A stretch of DNA of 64,000 nt from Deferribacter autotrophicus (lineage in GTDB: Bacteria; Chrysiogenota; Deferribacteres; Deferribacterales; Deferribacteraceae): NCBI RefSeq assembly GCF_008362905.1, contig NZ_VFJB01000007.1, positions 1 through 64,000 of the forward strand, given 5' to 3'. The position numbers and the translations under genes were made by a program. Below the pieces are notes generated by a model. That model did not search any database. It was given only the letters and a program-made list of their open reading frames with translations, and was not told where the DNA came from. Shown in pieces: positions 25,984 through 33,624 of this stretch. How positions within the stretch are numbered: the first letter of the stretch is position 1; each line of letters starts with the position of its first letter.

Positions 25984-26826
25984 ATGTGCAATATTGAGCT
26001 TTACTGCGGAGATTGTCTTGATGTGCTTCAAAATATCCCTGATAATTCTGTTGATTTGATTTTTACTTCACCACCTTATGCTGATAGACGGAAAAATGTA
26101 TATGGCGGGATACATCCGGATAAATATGTTGAGTGGTTTTTGCCACGTGCGGAGCAGTTTTTGAGAGTGTTAAAACCTACGGGTTCTTTTGTGTTGAATA
26201 TTAAAGAAAGAGTTGTAAACGGTGAAAGGCATACTTATGTGCTTGAGTTGATTATTGCTTTAAGAAAACAGGGCTGGTTATGGACGGAAGAGTATATCTG
26301 GCATAAAAAGAACTGTTATCCGGGTAAATGGCCAAACAGGTTTAGAGATGCATGGGAAAGATTACTGCATTTTACAAAACAGAAAAAGTTTAAAATGTTT
26401 CAGGATGAGGTGAAAGAGCCTATAGGTGATTGGGCTAATACAAGGTTAAAACATCTTGGCAAGAATGATGTGGTGAGATTTAATTCGAGGTCTGGCAGCG
26501 GGTTTGGTAAAAATATTGCGAATTGGCTGGGTAAAGATTTGGTTTATCCTACTAATGTGTTGCATATGGCCACAGAATGCGGATACAGGGGGCACAGTGC
26601 TGTTTTTCCTGTAAAACTACCGGAATGGTTTATTAAACTGTTTACTGAAAAGGATGATTTGGTGCTCGATCCTTTTGTTGGTTCGGGGACTACATGTGTG
26701 GCAGCTTACAATCTTGGCAGGAATTGTATAGGGATTGATATAAAAGAAGAGTATATAGATTTGACAAAGCAGAGACTTGAAGAGATTAGAAAAGATGAGG
26801 AGATTTTGAATGTCGTTGTTGGATGA
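25984..26826 (+). CDS. Type II DNA methyltransferase (N4-cytosine/N6-adenine, beta-type order)
   Basis: ATG 25984 follows an AGAGGTG site; the TTG at 25969 is less likely. The 280-residue enzyme has catalytic motif IV (IFTSPPYA) near the N-terminus and the AdoMet-binding motif I (DPFVGSGTTCVAA) near the C-terminus, which is the beta-class order. TSPPY favours N4-cytosine. The gene overlaps the downstream restriction enzyme gene by 17 bp. It modifies the element's own sites to protect them from that enzyme. Confidence 0.92.
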   Translation: MCNIELYCGDCLDVLQNIPDNSVDLIFTSPPYADRRKNVYGGIHPDKYVEWFLPRAEQFLRVLKPTGSFVLNIKERVVNGERHTYVLELIIALRKQGWLWTEEYIWHKKNCYPGKWPNRFRDAWERLLHFTKQKKFKMFQDEVKEPIGDWANTRLKHLGKNDVVRFNSRSGSGFGKNIANWLGKDLVYPTNVLHMATECGYRGHSAVFPVKLPEWFIKLFTEKDDLVLDPFVGSGTTCVAAYNLGRNCIGIDIKEEYIDLTKQRLEEIRKDEEILNVVVG

Positions 26827-27538
26827 GATTAGGGTTTATGTTGCAGAGAATATAGGCAAGTTTCACGGTAAGAAGCTTGCGAGATTAAGGAAATTAAAGC
26901 TTAAAGAGATATTGAGAAAGAAAAATCCTTATCTTTTTAAAGTGAAAAATTTTGAAAGTGCCAGTGAAATTGTTAAAGGGATTGTGGACGCTTTTATATC
27001 CTCACAAGAAGAGACAATGTTTGGTGACTGGCTTGAAGATCTGGCTATATTTGTGTGCTATAAAGTTTATGGCGGGATGAAGTCGACTGCTCTTGGTATA
27101 GACCTGGAATTTGTAAGAGATGGAAAAAGGTATCTTGTGTCTATCAAGTCAGGGCCTAATTGGGGAAATAGCAGTCAAATTAAGAAAATGGAGCAAGATT
27201 TTAAAAATGCTAAAATACGTCTTAGAGGGCGAGTAAATGAGGAGATAGTATGTGTAAATGGATGTTGTTATGGACGTGTAACTGTAGATAAAGGGGGTTA
27301 TTTAAAAATATGCGGGCAAGATTTTTGGGAGCTGATTTCAGGAGAGCCTAATCTTTATATTGATATTATTGAGCCACTTGGTTATCAGGCCAGAGAAAAG
27401 AATGAGGAATATTTGGTAGAGTATAATGCTAAACTTAATTTGTTTACTAATGAGTTTATTGAGATTTTTTGTTTTAAGGATGGGAGGATTGACTGGGAGA
27501 GGCTTGTAAATTTTAATTCTGGTTCAAGAAGGGGTTAG
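26810..27538 (+). CDS. PmeII-family type II restriction endonuclease
   Basis: The 242-residue protein matches the PmeII-type pattern: NPYLFKVKNFESASEIV, FGDWLEDLAIFVCYKVYGG, STALGIDLEFVRDGKRY, VSIKSGPNWGNSSQIKKM and the Cys-rich CVNGCCYGRV. The acidic GIDLEF and the SIKSG lysine make up the PD-(D/E)XK active site. It overlaps the methyltransferase gene. The recognition sequence cannot be told from sequence. Confidence 0.87.
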   Translation: MSLLDEIRVYVAENIGKFHGKKLARLRKLKLKEILRKKNPYLFKVKNFESASEIVKGIVDAFISSQEETMFGDWLEDLAIFVCYKVYGGMKSTALGIDLEFVRDGKRYLVSIKSGPNWGNSSQIKKMEQDFKNAKIRLRGRVNEEIVCVNGCCYGRVTVDKGGYLKICGQDFWELISGEPNLYIDIIEPLGYQAREKNEEYLVEYNAKLNLFTNEFIEIFCFKDGRIDWERLVNFNSGSRRG

Positions 27539-27540
27539 GT

Positions 27541-27609
27541 ATGGCTGATAAGATAAATCAGGAAAATCTTGTGAAGAGAGTTTGCAGAAAACTGGAGATT
27601 ATGCAATAG
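27541..27609 (+). pseudogene. Short fragment after the restriction gene
   Basis: ATG 27541 opens a 22-codon frame (MADKINQENLVKRVCRKLEI) that stops at once. It resembles the LVCRKLKI part of the BRO-N gene only faintly. It is probably a truncated coding remnant. Confidence 0.3.
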
Positions 27610-27699
27610 GAGTTGGTAAATATAAAAGTTAATGCTACTTGAGAGCCAATTTTGATGTTGTTTTTATCCATAACCACCCCCTAAATTTATAATTTAACA

Positions 27700-28320
27700 T
27701 CAAAAAGGCAAATCATCTTCACCAAAGATAATCTTATAGTTTTTGCCAATTTCAAACTCCTGGATAGGCGAATAACATTCACAGCCATATAGTTGTTCAT
27801 TTCCGTTGTATTGGACAACAACTGTATCAATTAATCCAAGATTTAACAGTCTCATTGATATGGCTAAAGGGGAGCAATTATTGTAAATATCATACAGGTG
27901 ATATAGATTGAAGCCGTATGCTTTAGCCTGATCTGTGAATTCATCTGAGGGCATTAAAAATTCAGCGGCGGCCCAATTAAAATCTTTTTCAACAAAGCCA
28001 ATATATCTCCTATTTAGAGTATCTTCAAAAATTTCGTGAGCAAGGGTGAATGTTTTTCTGTAGTAATTTGTGTCGTGCAGATAAATAACTTTGCTAAAAG
28101 GTAAAGTGCATCCGTCAAATTCAGGGATGTCATGTTTTTTATTAAAAGTTATTTTATATCCCAAACATTCGGCAAGACTGTAAGGGTCGTAAGGAGGGAA
28201 CGGTATATTAGAAATTTCTCTAAAACGCTCTACAATATTAGAAATTATTTTTTCTTTTACTTTACAATCCGTAATAATCTTCCGATTTGTTGTTAAACTT
28301 GCAGATTGAATAAAAGACAT
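27700..28320 (-). CDS. immA: ImmA/IrrE-family metallopeptidase-like protein
   Basis: The 206-residue protein has the ImmA/IrrE layout: PFPPYDPYSLAECLGY, the metal-site helix TFTLAHEIFEDTL, and NWAAAEFLMPSDEF with the third ligand glutamate. The usual HEXXH is HEIFE here, so the second histidine is replaced by glutamate and activity is uncertain. It lies 27 bp after an Xre repressor, as immA follows immR in ICEBs1-like elements, where it cleaves the repressor to start transfer. The C-terminus ends GEDDLPF, like an SSB tip. Confidence 0.85.
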   Translation of the reverse strand: MSFIQSASLTTNRKIITDCKVKEKIISNIVERFREISNIPFPPYDPYSLAECLGYKITFNKKHDIPEFDGCTLPFSKVIYLHDTNYYRKTFTLAHEIFEDTLNRRYIGFVEKDFNWAAAEFLMPSDEFTDQAKAYGFNLYHLYDIYNNCSPLAISMRLLNLGLIDTVVVQYNGNEQLYGCECYSPIQEFEIGKNYKIIFGEDDLPF

Positions 28321-28347
28321 ATATCCCCCACTATAAAGATTTACAGT

Positions 28348-28824
28348 TTATTTTTTGCCGTTAATTTCCTCTTCAATTTCATCAAGAAGGATATCAACCA
28401 TATCTCTGGGGCGATAGCTTTCGGAATCTATGGCGAAGTCTCCGGAGCGGATGAGGTCTAACAGTTGGAGATAACCTTTTTTAGTGATGTGCTTTCCTCT
28501 GAATTTAGCTCCAATAAGAGCCTCAAGTTCTTTTATAGTAACGTTATATTTAGGATCACGATAAATTTCCATAATAGTATCGAGGGCTTCTTTTTCAGGC
28601 AGTCCTCTTAAAAGAGTGAGAGGTGAAATTTTGAGAGCTTTTGCAATCTGTTCTATTTTTTTGAAAGATAATCCAGCAGTCCCCGACTCTATTTTTGAAA
28701 CATAAACACGTGAAGTGCCTAATCTTTTGGCAAATTCCTCACCTGTTAATCCAAAAATATTCTTTCTCCAAAACTGTATAGTTTTGCCTATTAGTCTCTC
28801 AATTTTTTTTTCTGACAAACTCAT
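28348..28824 (-). CDS. immR: Xre-family repressor (ImmR/CI-like)
   Basis: The 158-residue protein has an N-terminal helix-turn-helix (LTGEEFAKRLGTSRVYVSKI) and a C-terminal helical domain (VTIKELEALIGAKF and so on). It is clearly paralogous to the divergent gene at 29131. No Shine-Dalgarno sequence precedes ATG 28824. A TTGATA-N17-TAATTA promoter would start transcription about at the ATG, so the message may be leaderless, as for lambda cI in lysogeny. It probably holds the element quiescent until ImmA-like action. Confidence 0.88.
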   Translation of the reverse strand: MSLSEKKIERLIGKTIQFWRKNIFGLTGEEFAKRLGTSRVYVSKIESGTAGLSFKKIEQIAKALKISPLTLLRGLPEKEALDTIMEIYRDPKYNVTIKELEALIGAKFRGKHITKKGYLQLLDLIRSGDFAIDSESYRPRDMVDILLDEIEEEINGKK

Positions 28825-28901
28825 AATTAATAATTAATAAATAACTAATAAAATATCAAGTTACGTTTAAAAGATATTTTATTTAAAAAAAGGAGGTTAC
28901 T
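28825..28901. promoter_or_regulatory. Divergent operator/promoter region of the switch
   Basis: Tandem AATTAATA-type repeats (28825-28850) and TTGATA (28859-28854, minus) lie between the two repressor transcripts. The rightward gene has an AAAGGAGG site just before 28902. The repeats are candidate operators for one or both Xre proteins. Confidence 0.5.
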
Positions 28902-29144
28902 ATGGTTTCTGAATCAACTATAAAGAGAAATATTAAATTAGATAAAGAAACAGCCAAAATAATAGAATACTTGCACTCATCTACATTAATTCCAAAATCT
29001 GGAATAGTTAAAATTCTTATACTCAACAGTATTTTAAACTCAGACACATTACCAAAAGTAATAAGGGTTTTTATAACAAATGAAATCAAAAACATAAGCA
29101 TTTCAATAATGAAGAAAGGAACTAAAAAAAATGAAAAAAATTGA
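28902..29144 (+). CDS. Small ribbon-helix-helix-like protein of the switch
   Basis: The 80-residue protein begins with a strand-like KRNIKLDKETAKIIEYLHSS and a helix with SGIVKILILNSILNS, reminiscent of a CopG-type domain but not certain. The AAAGGAGG site is strong. It overlaps the start of the second Xre gene by 14 bp. It is the first gene of the rightward transcript that leads into the replication genes, so it may act like a Cro- or excisionase-type factor. Confidence 0.6.
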   Translation: MVSESTIKRNIKLDKETAKIIEYLHSSTLIPKSGIVKILILNSILNSDTLPKVIRVFITNEIKNISISIMKKGTKKNEKN

Positions 29145-29586
29145 TAAATTAATAGGAAAGACTATACAGTTTTGGCGTAAAAATGTTTTTGGTTATACAG
29201 CAGAAAAATTTGCTGAAAAATTAGGTATCTCAAAAGGATATATATCAAAAGTTGAGTCAGGCTATACGGGAATATCTTTAAGTAAGATCGAACAAATCGC
29301 CAAAATATTAAAAATTTCTCCATTAACGATTCTGTCTGGCTTACCCGTTAAAGAATCTCTCGACGCCATTTTAAGAATATATCGCAATCCCAAGTATGAA
29401 GTTACCATTAAAGAGCTTGAAACACTTGTCAATATCAGATTTAGAGACAAAGTAATCAAGGAAGAACATTACTTACAAATACTGAAAATGCTCCGTTCTT
29501 CTAATTCTAATCTTAACTCTTACCGTCCTAAAAATGAAATAGATATTTTGCTTTTAGATATCGAAGAGGAATTATCAAACAATTAA
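29131..29586 (+). CDS. Second Xre-family repressor, paralogue of the 28348 gene
   Basis: The 151-residue protein shares the layout of its divergent neighbour almost segment by segment: LIGKTIQFWRKNVFGYTAEK, the HTH AEKLGISKGYISKVESGY, ISPLTILSGLPVKESLD and YRPKNEIDILLLDIEEEL. One paralogue pointing each way resembles a CI/Cro-type bistable switch. It is 20 bp upstream of the replication gene, so it may set replication onset. Confidence 0.88.
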   Translation: MKKIDKLIGKTIQFWRKNVFGYTAEKFAEKLGISKGYISKVESGYTGISLSKIEQIAKILKISPLTILSGLPVKESLDAILRIYRNPKYEVTIKELETLVNIRFRDKVIKEEHYLQILKMLRSSNSNLNSYRPKNEIDILLLDIEEELSNN

Positions 29587-29606
29587 AGTGAAAAGGGGTA
29601 TTAAAA

Positions 29607-31130
29607 ATGACAATTCCTACTAAAAAACCAGAGAAACTCAAAAGAGGAGTAATAAAAGAAGAGCTTGTCTTACTAACTGGAGACTATATTAAGGCTTTAA
29701 TTTTAAATCAGTTTTTATTTTGGACGCAAAGAAGTAACGATTTTGATAAATTTATTGAAGAAGAAAGAGAAAGATTTTTAAAAGAAGGAAAAAATATTGA
29801 ACTGCAAAAAAATTACGGTTGGATTTATAAGAAATCGAGTGAACTTTCACAAGAGATTCTGCTGGGGCTATCTGATAGTAATATAAGAAGTCATATAAAA
29901 ACTTTAATAGAATTAAATTATCTTGAAGAACGCAACAATCCTATACATTCATGGGATAAAACAAAACAATACAGGGTGAATCTAAAAGAGCTGATTATTG
30001 ATCTCTGGATATACGGTTATTATCTGGAAGATTTTAAGTATGATTTTCAAAGCATTTTCTTAGAATATCTCCAAAACCTTGATTTTCTCGAATTTCTATC
30101 ACAGAAATTCGAAAGTCTTTCCACGAAAATTCGATTTTCTGATACGAAAATTCGATTTTCTGCTATAGAAACTCGAATTTCTATCTTAGAAACTCGAATT
30201 TCTATCATAGAAAAGCAATACCATAGACTACTAACAAAGACTACTAACAAAGAAAATAATAATTCTTTAAATACTACTGCACCGAACGATAACGGATCGT
30301 TCGATGCCGAAGAAAGTTTACCGTCATCTCATCCAAAACCTTCTTTAGAAACTGAGAAAAGAACAAACAAAAACCAAGCGTTACAATGTAACGAAGATGT
30401 AACAAAATGTAACGATAATGTAACAAAAATGAAACAAAAAAGTAACATAGAGTATAAGAGTATAGAGAATAAGAGTTTAGAGAAAGAAAATAATAATACA
30501 TATGCACCGAACGATAAAGAATCGTTCTGTGCTGAAGAAAATGGAACGGAAACTCAAGCTTCAATTGAAAAACAAAATCAAGAACAACCTCAAAAAGCAA
30601 ATCAACCTGAAACACCCTCTTTAGAAATTCAAAATGATACTGAAAACGTAGACAGGAATACAACGGTAAACGAGTCTGATAGCGTAGACTGCAAGATAGA
30701 AAGAGAGAGTTCCGCTCGTGCCGCCGCTGGCGATGGATTAGTTGCGAGCGAGCCCGCCGACCCGCCCGCTGGCGATAAGCATCGAAAGATTGGGACTGGA
30801 TTAGGTAATTCGAATATAGCTAACAAAAAGCCAAAAATCAACTTTAATTTTGAGACTGAGGAGTGGGAAAACATAACGGATAAGCATATAGCAGACTGGA
30901 ACGAGGCGTTCCCTGCGTGTAATGTTAAGGTTGAGTTGAAACGTATGAGGCTATGGTTGCTTGCTAATCCTCACAAACGGAAGAAGAACTACGAGAGATT
31001 TATCCTTAACTGGTTATCAAAACAACAAGATAGGGGCGGAAGCAAGCAGTTAGAAGCAAATACCAGCAACGGCGAGAAAAAGGTTAAATACATAATTGAA
31101 CCCTATAAACCTGAGAGGAGGAAAGCATGA
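29607..31130 (+). CDS. DnaD/replisome-organiser-like replication protein
   Basis: The 507-residue protein has an N-terminal winged-helix-like region (LSDSNIRSHIKTLIELNYLE) as in phage replisome organisers. A long low-complexity middle (about 150-405) follows. The compact C-terminal domain (WNEAFPACNVKVELKRM, then WLLANPHKRKKNYERFILNW) resembles DnaD/DnaT-type helicase loaders. It overlaps the DnaB gene (4 bp), which fits a loader role. The middle carries 21-bp repeats, two hairpins, a GTTACAATGTAAC palindrome and a GC-rich in-frame block. An origin of replication may therefore be embedded in the gene. Confidence 0.75.
   Translation: MTIPTKKPEKLKRGVIKEELVLLTGDYIKALILNQFLFWTQRSNDFDKFIEEERERFLKEGKNIELQKNYGWIYKKSSELSQEILLGLSDSNIRSHIKTLIELNYLEERNNPIHSWDKTKQYRVNLKELIIDLWIYGYYLEDFKYDFQSIFLEYLQNLDFLEFLSQKFESLSTKIRFSDTKIRFSAIETRISILETRISIIEKQYHRLLTKTTNKENNNSLNTTAPNDNGSFDAEESLPSSHPKPSLETEKRTNKNQALQCNEDVTKCNDNVTKMKQKSNIEYKSIENKSLEKENNNTYAPNDKESFCAEENGTETQASIEKQNQEQPQKANQPETPSLEIQNDTENVDRNTTVNESDSVDCKIERESSARAAAGDGLVASEPADPPAGDKHRKIGTGLGNSNIANKKPKINFNFETEEWENITDKHIADWNEAFPACNVKVELKRMRLWLLANPHKRKKNYERFILNWLSKQQDRGGSKQLEANTSNGEKKVKYIIEPYKPERRKA
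30080..30206 (+). repeat. About six 21-bp repeats inside the replication gene
   Basis: Units of 21-22 bp follow each other, for example ACGAAAATTCGATTTTCTGA at 30123 and 30144, and AGAAACTCGAATTTCTATC at 30167 and 30188. Each unit is a near-palindrome around TTCGA or CTCGA. Read as protein they give heptads (TKIRFSD, TKIRFSA, IETRISI, LETRISI). They could be iterons, a coiled coil, or both. Confidence 0.8.
30283..30303. repeat. Hairpin CGAACGAT/ATCGTTCG in the replication gene
   Basis: A perfect 8-bp stem CGAACGAT-AACGG-ATCGTTCG. A near-identical hairpin recurs at 30508-30527, and both encode the APND..SF.AEE phrase. Confidence 0.75.
30379..30428 (+). repeat. GTTACAATGTAAC palindrome and two 21-bp repeats
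   Basis: CGTTACAATGTAACG (30379-30393) is a perfect palindrome with the same core as the 14-bp arrays at 17.4-18.1 kb. It overlaps a direct repeat of 21 bp beginning TGTAACGAAGATG and TGTAACGATAATG (30387 and 30408). Confidence 0.7.
30508..30527. repeat. Second copy of the replication-gene hairpin
   Basis: CGAACGAT-AAAGA-ATCGTTC repeats the 30283 hairpin 225 bp away. The surrounding 36 bases are also alike, so this is a direct duplication. Confidence 0.75.
30711..30785 (+). repeat. GC-rich in-frame block with CCGCTGGCGAT repeats
   Basis: In an otherwise AT-rich gene this stretch is very GC-rich and contains CCGCTGGCGATGG and CCGCTGGCGATAA about 45 bp apart. It encodes an Ala/Pro/Asp-rich stretch without breaking the frame. 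It looks like a small inserted palindromic or repeat element. Confidence 0.6.
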
Positions 31131-32401
31131 AATATTTTGAATTCGATTACTCAACCATGCAAGAATATGTAATCAATAGCTTGCTTGTTAATAATGAATT
31201 TTTATACCTAGTGGATTTAAAAAAAGAGTATTTTACCGGCAAGTATCACAAACTAGCATCAGTAATCATCGAAAAAATTAAATCTGGAGAAACTGTAAGC
31301 CTATCTTCAATGGCGCCAGTAATCATTAAATTAAAGCTAGAAAACGTAATTGACAACGTAAACGGGGCATTTAGTGAAAACGAGTATATTTCAGCGGTTG
31401 AGTCTTTAAGAGCGTTCTATCAACTAAAAAGCGTCAAAAATCTTTTAGAAAAATACATTGCCCATATCGACAGACAGTTAGTTCCTGAAATGGATATAGT
31501 GTCAGACTTAATTTTGAAGCTTGAAAATATGCAGGAACAGGAAACAAAGCAGTTAGTAGTTGATATTAAGGAAATTGAAGATGAAATAGAGACGGCATTG
31601 CAGGAGCTTGTAGACAATGAAACAAAGATTGGTGTTCAAACCGGTTTAGAAAATTTTGACAGAGTTGTTGGCGGTTTAAAGAACGGGTTTATTTACGGCA
31701 TAGCAGGTCGAACACACATGGGAAAAACAGAATTTGGGTTAGAATTGGCTTTAAGGGCATTAGAGCAAGGAAAAAAGGTTTTGTATTTTAATTTTGAACA
31801 GCAGGGTAAAGATATTGCAAAGCTCTTGTCAATTAAAAAAGCCGGTTTCTCTTATACAGAATTTGATAGCGCTAATTTAGATGTTTTTAAAGTTTTTGAT
31901 GCAAAAGATTGGCTTGTAAATCAAAATTTTATTTTAACTAAAAAAGTATGCACTGATTTTGAAATTATATCGACTATTAAAAAGTTAAAAATACAGAACA
32001 AAATAGATATAGTTTTTATTGATTATCTTGGGCTTATATCTCTTAGCAACTACCCATCTTATATGACAAGGCATGAAAAAATGGCCGAAGTTTCAAAGAA
32101 TCTTAAGAAAGCGGCCATAGAGATGAATATTCCTATTGTCGTAATGATACAAATAAACAGAGAAGTTGAAAAGTTAAAAGACAAACGTCCTTTGATGTCA
32201 CATTTAAGAGATAGTGGGCAAATTGAGCAGGATTTAGACTGTATTATGCTCTTATACCGTCCGAATTACTACGACAAAAGTTTACCTGATTTTTTAGAAG
32301 TAAATGTTGCAAAAAACAGAGTGACTCACAGAACCGGCAAGATATTTTTTACGCTTGAACATGGCAGATTAGAACCTGCAAATGTAGCAATTGAAGCGTG
32401 A
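31127..32401 (+). CDS. dnaB: DnaB-like replicative helicase
   Basis: The 424-residue protein has a DnaB N-terminal domain followed by the RecA-type helicase core: IYGIAGRTHMGKTEFGLELA (Walker A), VLYFNFEQQGKDIAKLL, IVFIDYLGLISL (Walker B) and HLRDSGQIEQDLDCIMLLYR. The length is a little shorter than chromosomal DnaB. It overlaps the loader-like gene and probably unwinds the element's own origin. Confidence 0.93.
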   Translation: MKYFEFDYSTMQEYVINSLLVNNEFLYLVDLKKEYFTGKYHKLASVIIEKIKSGETVSLSSMAPVIIKLKLENVIDNVNGAFSENEYISAVESLRAFYQLKSVKNLLEKYIAHIDRQLVPEMDIVSDLILKLENMQEQETKQLVVDIKEIEDEIETALQELVDNETKIGVQTGLENFDRVVGGLKNGFIYGIAGRTHMGKTEFGLELALRALEQGKKVLYFNFEQQGKDIAKLLSIKKAGFSYTEFDSANLDVFKVFDAKDWLVNQNFILTKKVCTDFEIISTIKKLKIQNKIDIVFIDYLGLISLSNYPSYMTRHEKMAEVSKNLKKAAIEMNIPIVVMIQINREVEKLKDKRPLMSHLRDSGQIEQDLDCIMLLYRPNYYDKSLPDFLEVNVAKNRVTHRTGKIFFTLEHGRLEPANVAIEA

Positions 32402-32409
32402 GGTGGGCT

Positions 32410-32661
32410 GTGAATTTTTGGCAGAATGAACGGATGAACATTTTTCAAAAAGCTATTCACTGGATAGGAGAAAGATACGACTGGACTGACAATGAAGAAG
32501 CGGAAAGGGGGCTTTTTAAGAGGTTAAACAAAATAGACATGCTTATCTTAAACGAGGCAGATATTGAAAGAATTAAAAACGAATGCAGGAAATTATGCTT
32601 ATTCGTCAGAAAGAATTTTAACAAAAAAGGAGTACAGAATGGCAACAAACAAGTTTATTGA
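32410..32661 (+). CDS. Small helical protein, paralogue of the 33358 gene
   Basis: I choose the GTG at 32410, which has AGGTGG just upstream. The product of about 83 residues is mostly helical (ERYDWTDNEEAERGLFKRL, IKNECRKLCLFVRKNF). It resembles the 88-residue protein at 33358 in length and in the E-x-R-x-(L/I)-C-x-F pattern. No known domain is seen. It overlaps the ParB-like gene that follows. Confidence 0.65.
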   Translation: MNFWQNERMNIFQKAIHWIGERYDWTDNEEAERGLFKRLNKIDMLILNEADIERIKNECRKLCLFVRKNFNKKGVQNGNKQVY

Positions 32662-33355
32662 ACAGGTTAACAATTCAAAACTTGAATTTGCCGATAAACA
32701 AATCAAAAACTGGTATGATGTTTTCAAAAAAGATTATGAGCCTTTTGTTGTGTGTCGTGAATGGATATCTGACACTTCAATAAACATCGGCTCAGTAATA
32801 GGTACAAAACACCCCGATTACATAGGTTTGACATGGAGAGAATTTATAAAAGTCGGAAAAAGAATGCCATCAAATATACAGCTATATGAGCAAAATCCCG
32901 ATTATTACTATACTGTCGATAAAAAACTTCCAGAAATATCATATATTTCAATAGACAAGACTAATTACTACGTTGATGCCGATGGTAATCATAGAACGGC
33001 CATAGCAAAATTTATTTTTGAAAACAGTCGATTATTTCAGGGTGTATCAATAACAAATCTTAAGATCGATTATGATTTTTATAAGTTTTATGTGGGTTTT
33101 ATTCAAACGATTAAAGCTAAAAATTTGCCTTTGCATGTAGGAGTAAATTCAAAGCACGTTGCTCGTGAAGATGGTTCTGGCTGGTGTAGAGATTATTTTG
33201 AAACGGAATTTTCTGTAGTCAATTATAGAAACAATACTCATGCGTATTACAGTAAAACTGAATTTGGAATGTTAGTCAGTTATTTTGCGAGAACCAACAG
33301 GCTTGTTCGATTTTTCAAAGTTCCTGAAAAGTTTGCTGTATTAAGAGGGATTTAA
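32639..33355 (+). CDS. ParB/sulfiredoxin-like protein
   Basis: ATG 32639 has an AAGGAG site 6 bp upstream. The 238-residue product contains YYVDADGNHRTAIAKFIF, the GNHR motif of the ParB/Srx nuclease-like fold, here in the middle of the protein and without the typical ParB HTH. The rest is unassigned. It lies in the replication module, so it may bind or nick DNA, or bind CTP. That is inference. Confidence 0.65.
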   Translation: MATNKFIEQVNNSKLEFADKQIKNWYDVFKKDYEPFVVCREWISDTSINIGSVIGTKHPDYIGLTWREFIKVGKRMPSNIQLYEQNPDYYYTVDKKLPEISYISIDKTNYYVDADGNHRTAIAKFIFENSRLFQGVSITNLKIDYDFYKFYVGFIQTIKAKNLPLHVGVNSKHVAREDGSGWCRDYFETEFSVVNYRNNTHAYYSKTEFGMLVSYFARTNRLVRFFKVPEKFAVLRGI

Positions 33356-33357
33356 GA

Positions 33358-33624
33358 ATGCAAGAAACCTATAAAAAACTTGAAATATATCACAGGTTAA
33401 TGGCCTGGTTAAGGGAAAGGTTTATTTATCCCGAAGGAGCTATTTATGATGAATTCAGACATAGAATGCAGAAACTTGGCGAGTTGCTTGCTGATTATGA
33501 TGTTGGTTTTGAGCGGTTTGTTAAGGAAGCAAGAAGTATTTGTGTCTTTGCAAAAAAGTATTTTTCAAGGATCAAAATAGGAGGATCTTATGCAGGGGAC
33601 AGCGCTACAGACTGTAGAAAATAA
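33358..33624 (+). CDS. Small helical protein, paralogue of the 32410 gene
   Basis: The 88-residue product (MAWLRERFIYPEGAIYDEF, then FVKEARSICVFAKKYFSRI) mirrors the gene two places upstream. It overlaps the next gene by 35 bp. The two paralogues bracket the ParB-like gene, pointing to a local duplication. Function unknown. Confidence 0.65.
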   Translation: MQETYKKLEIYHRLMAWLRERFIYPEGAIYDEFRHRMQKLGELLADYDVGFERFVKEARSICVFAKKYFSRIKIGGSYAGDSATDCRK

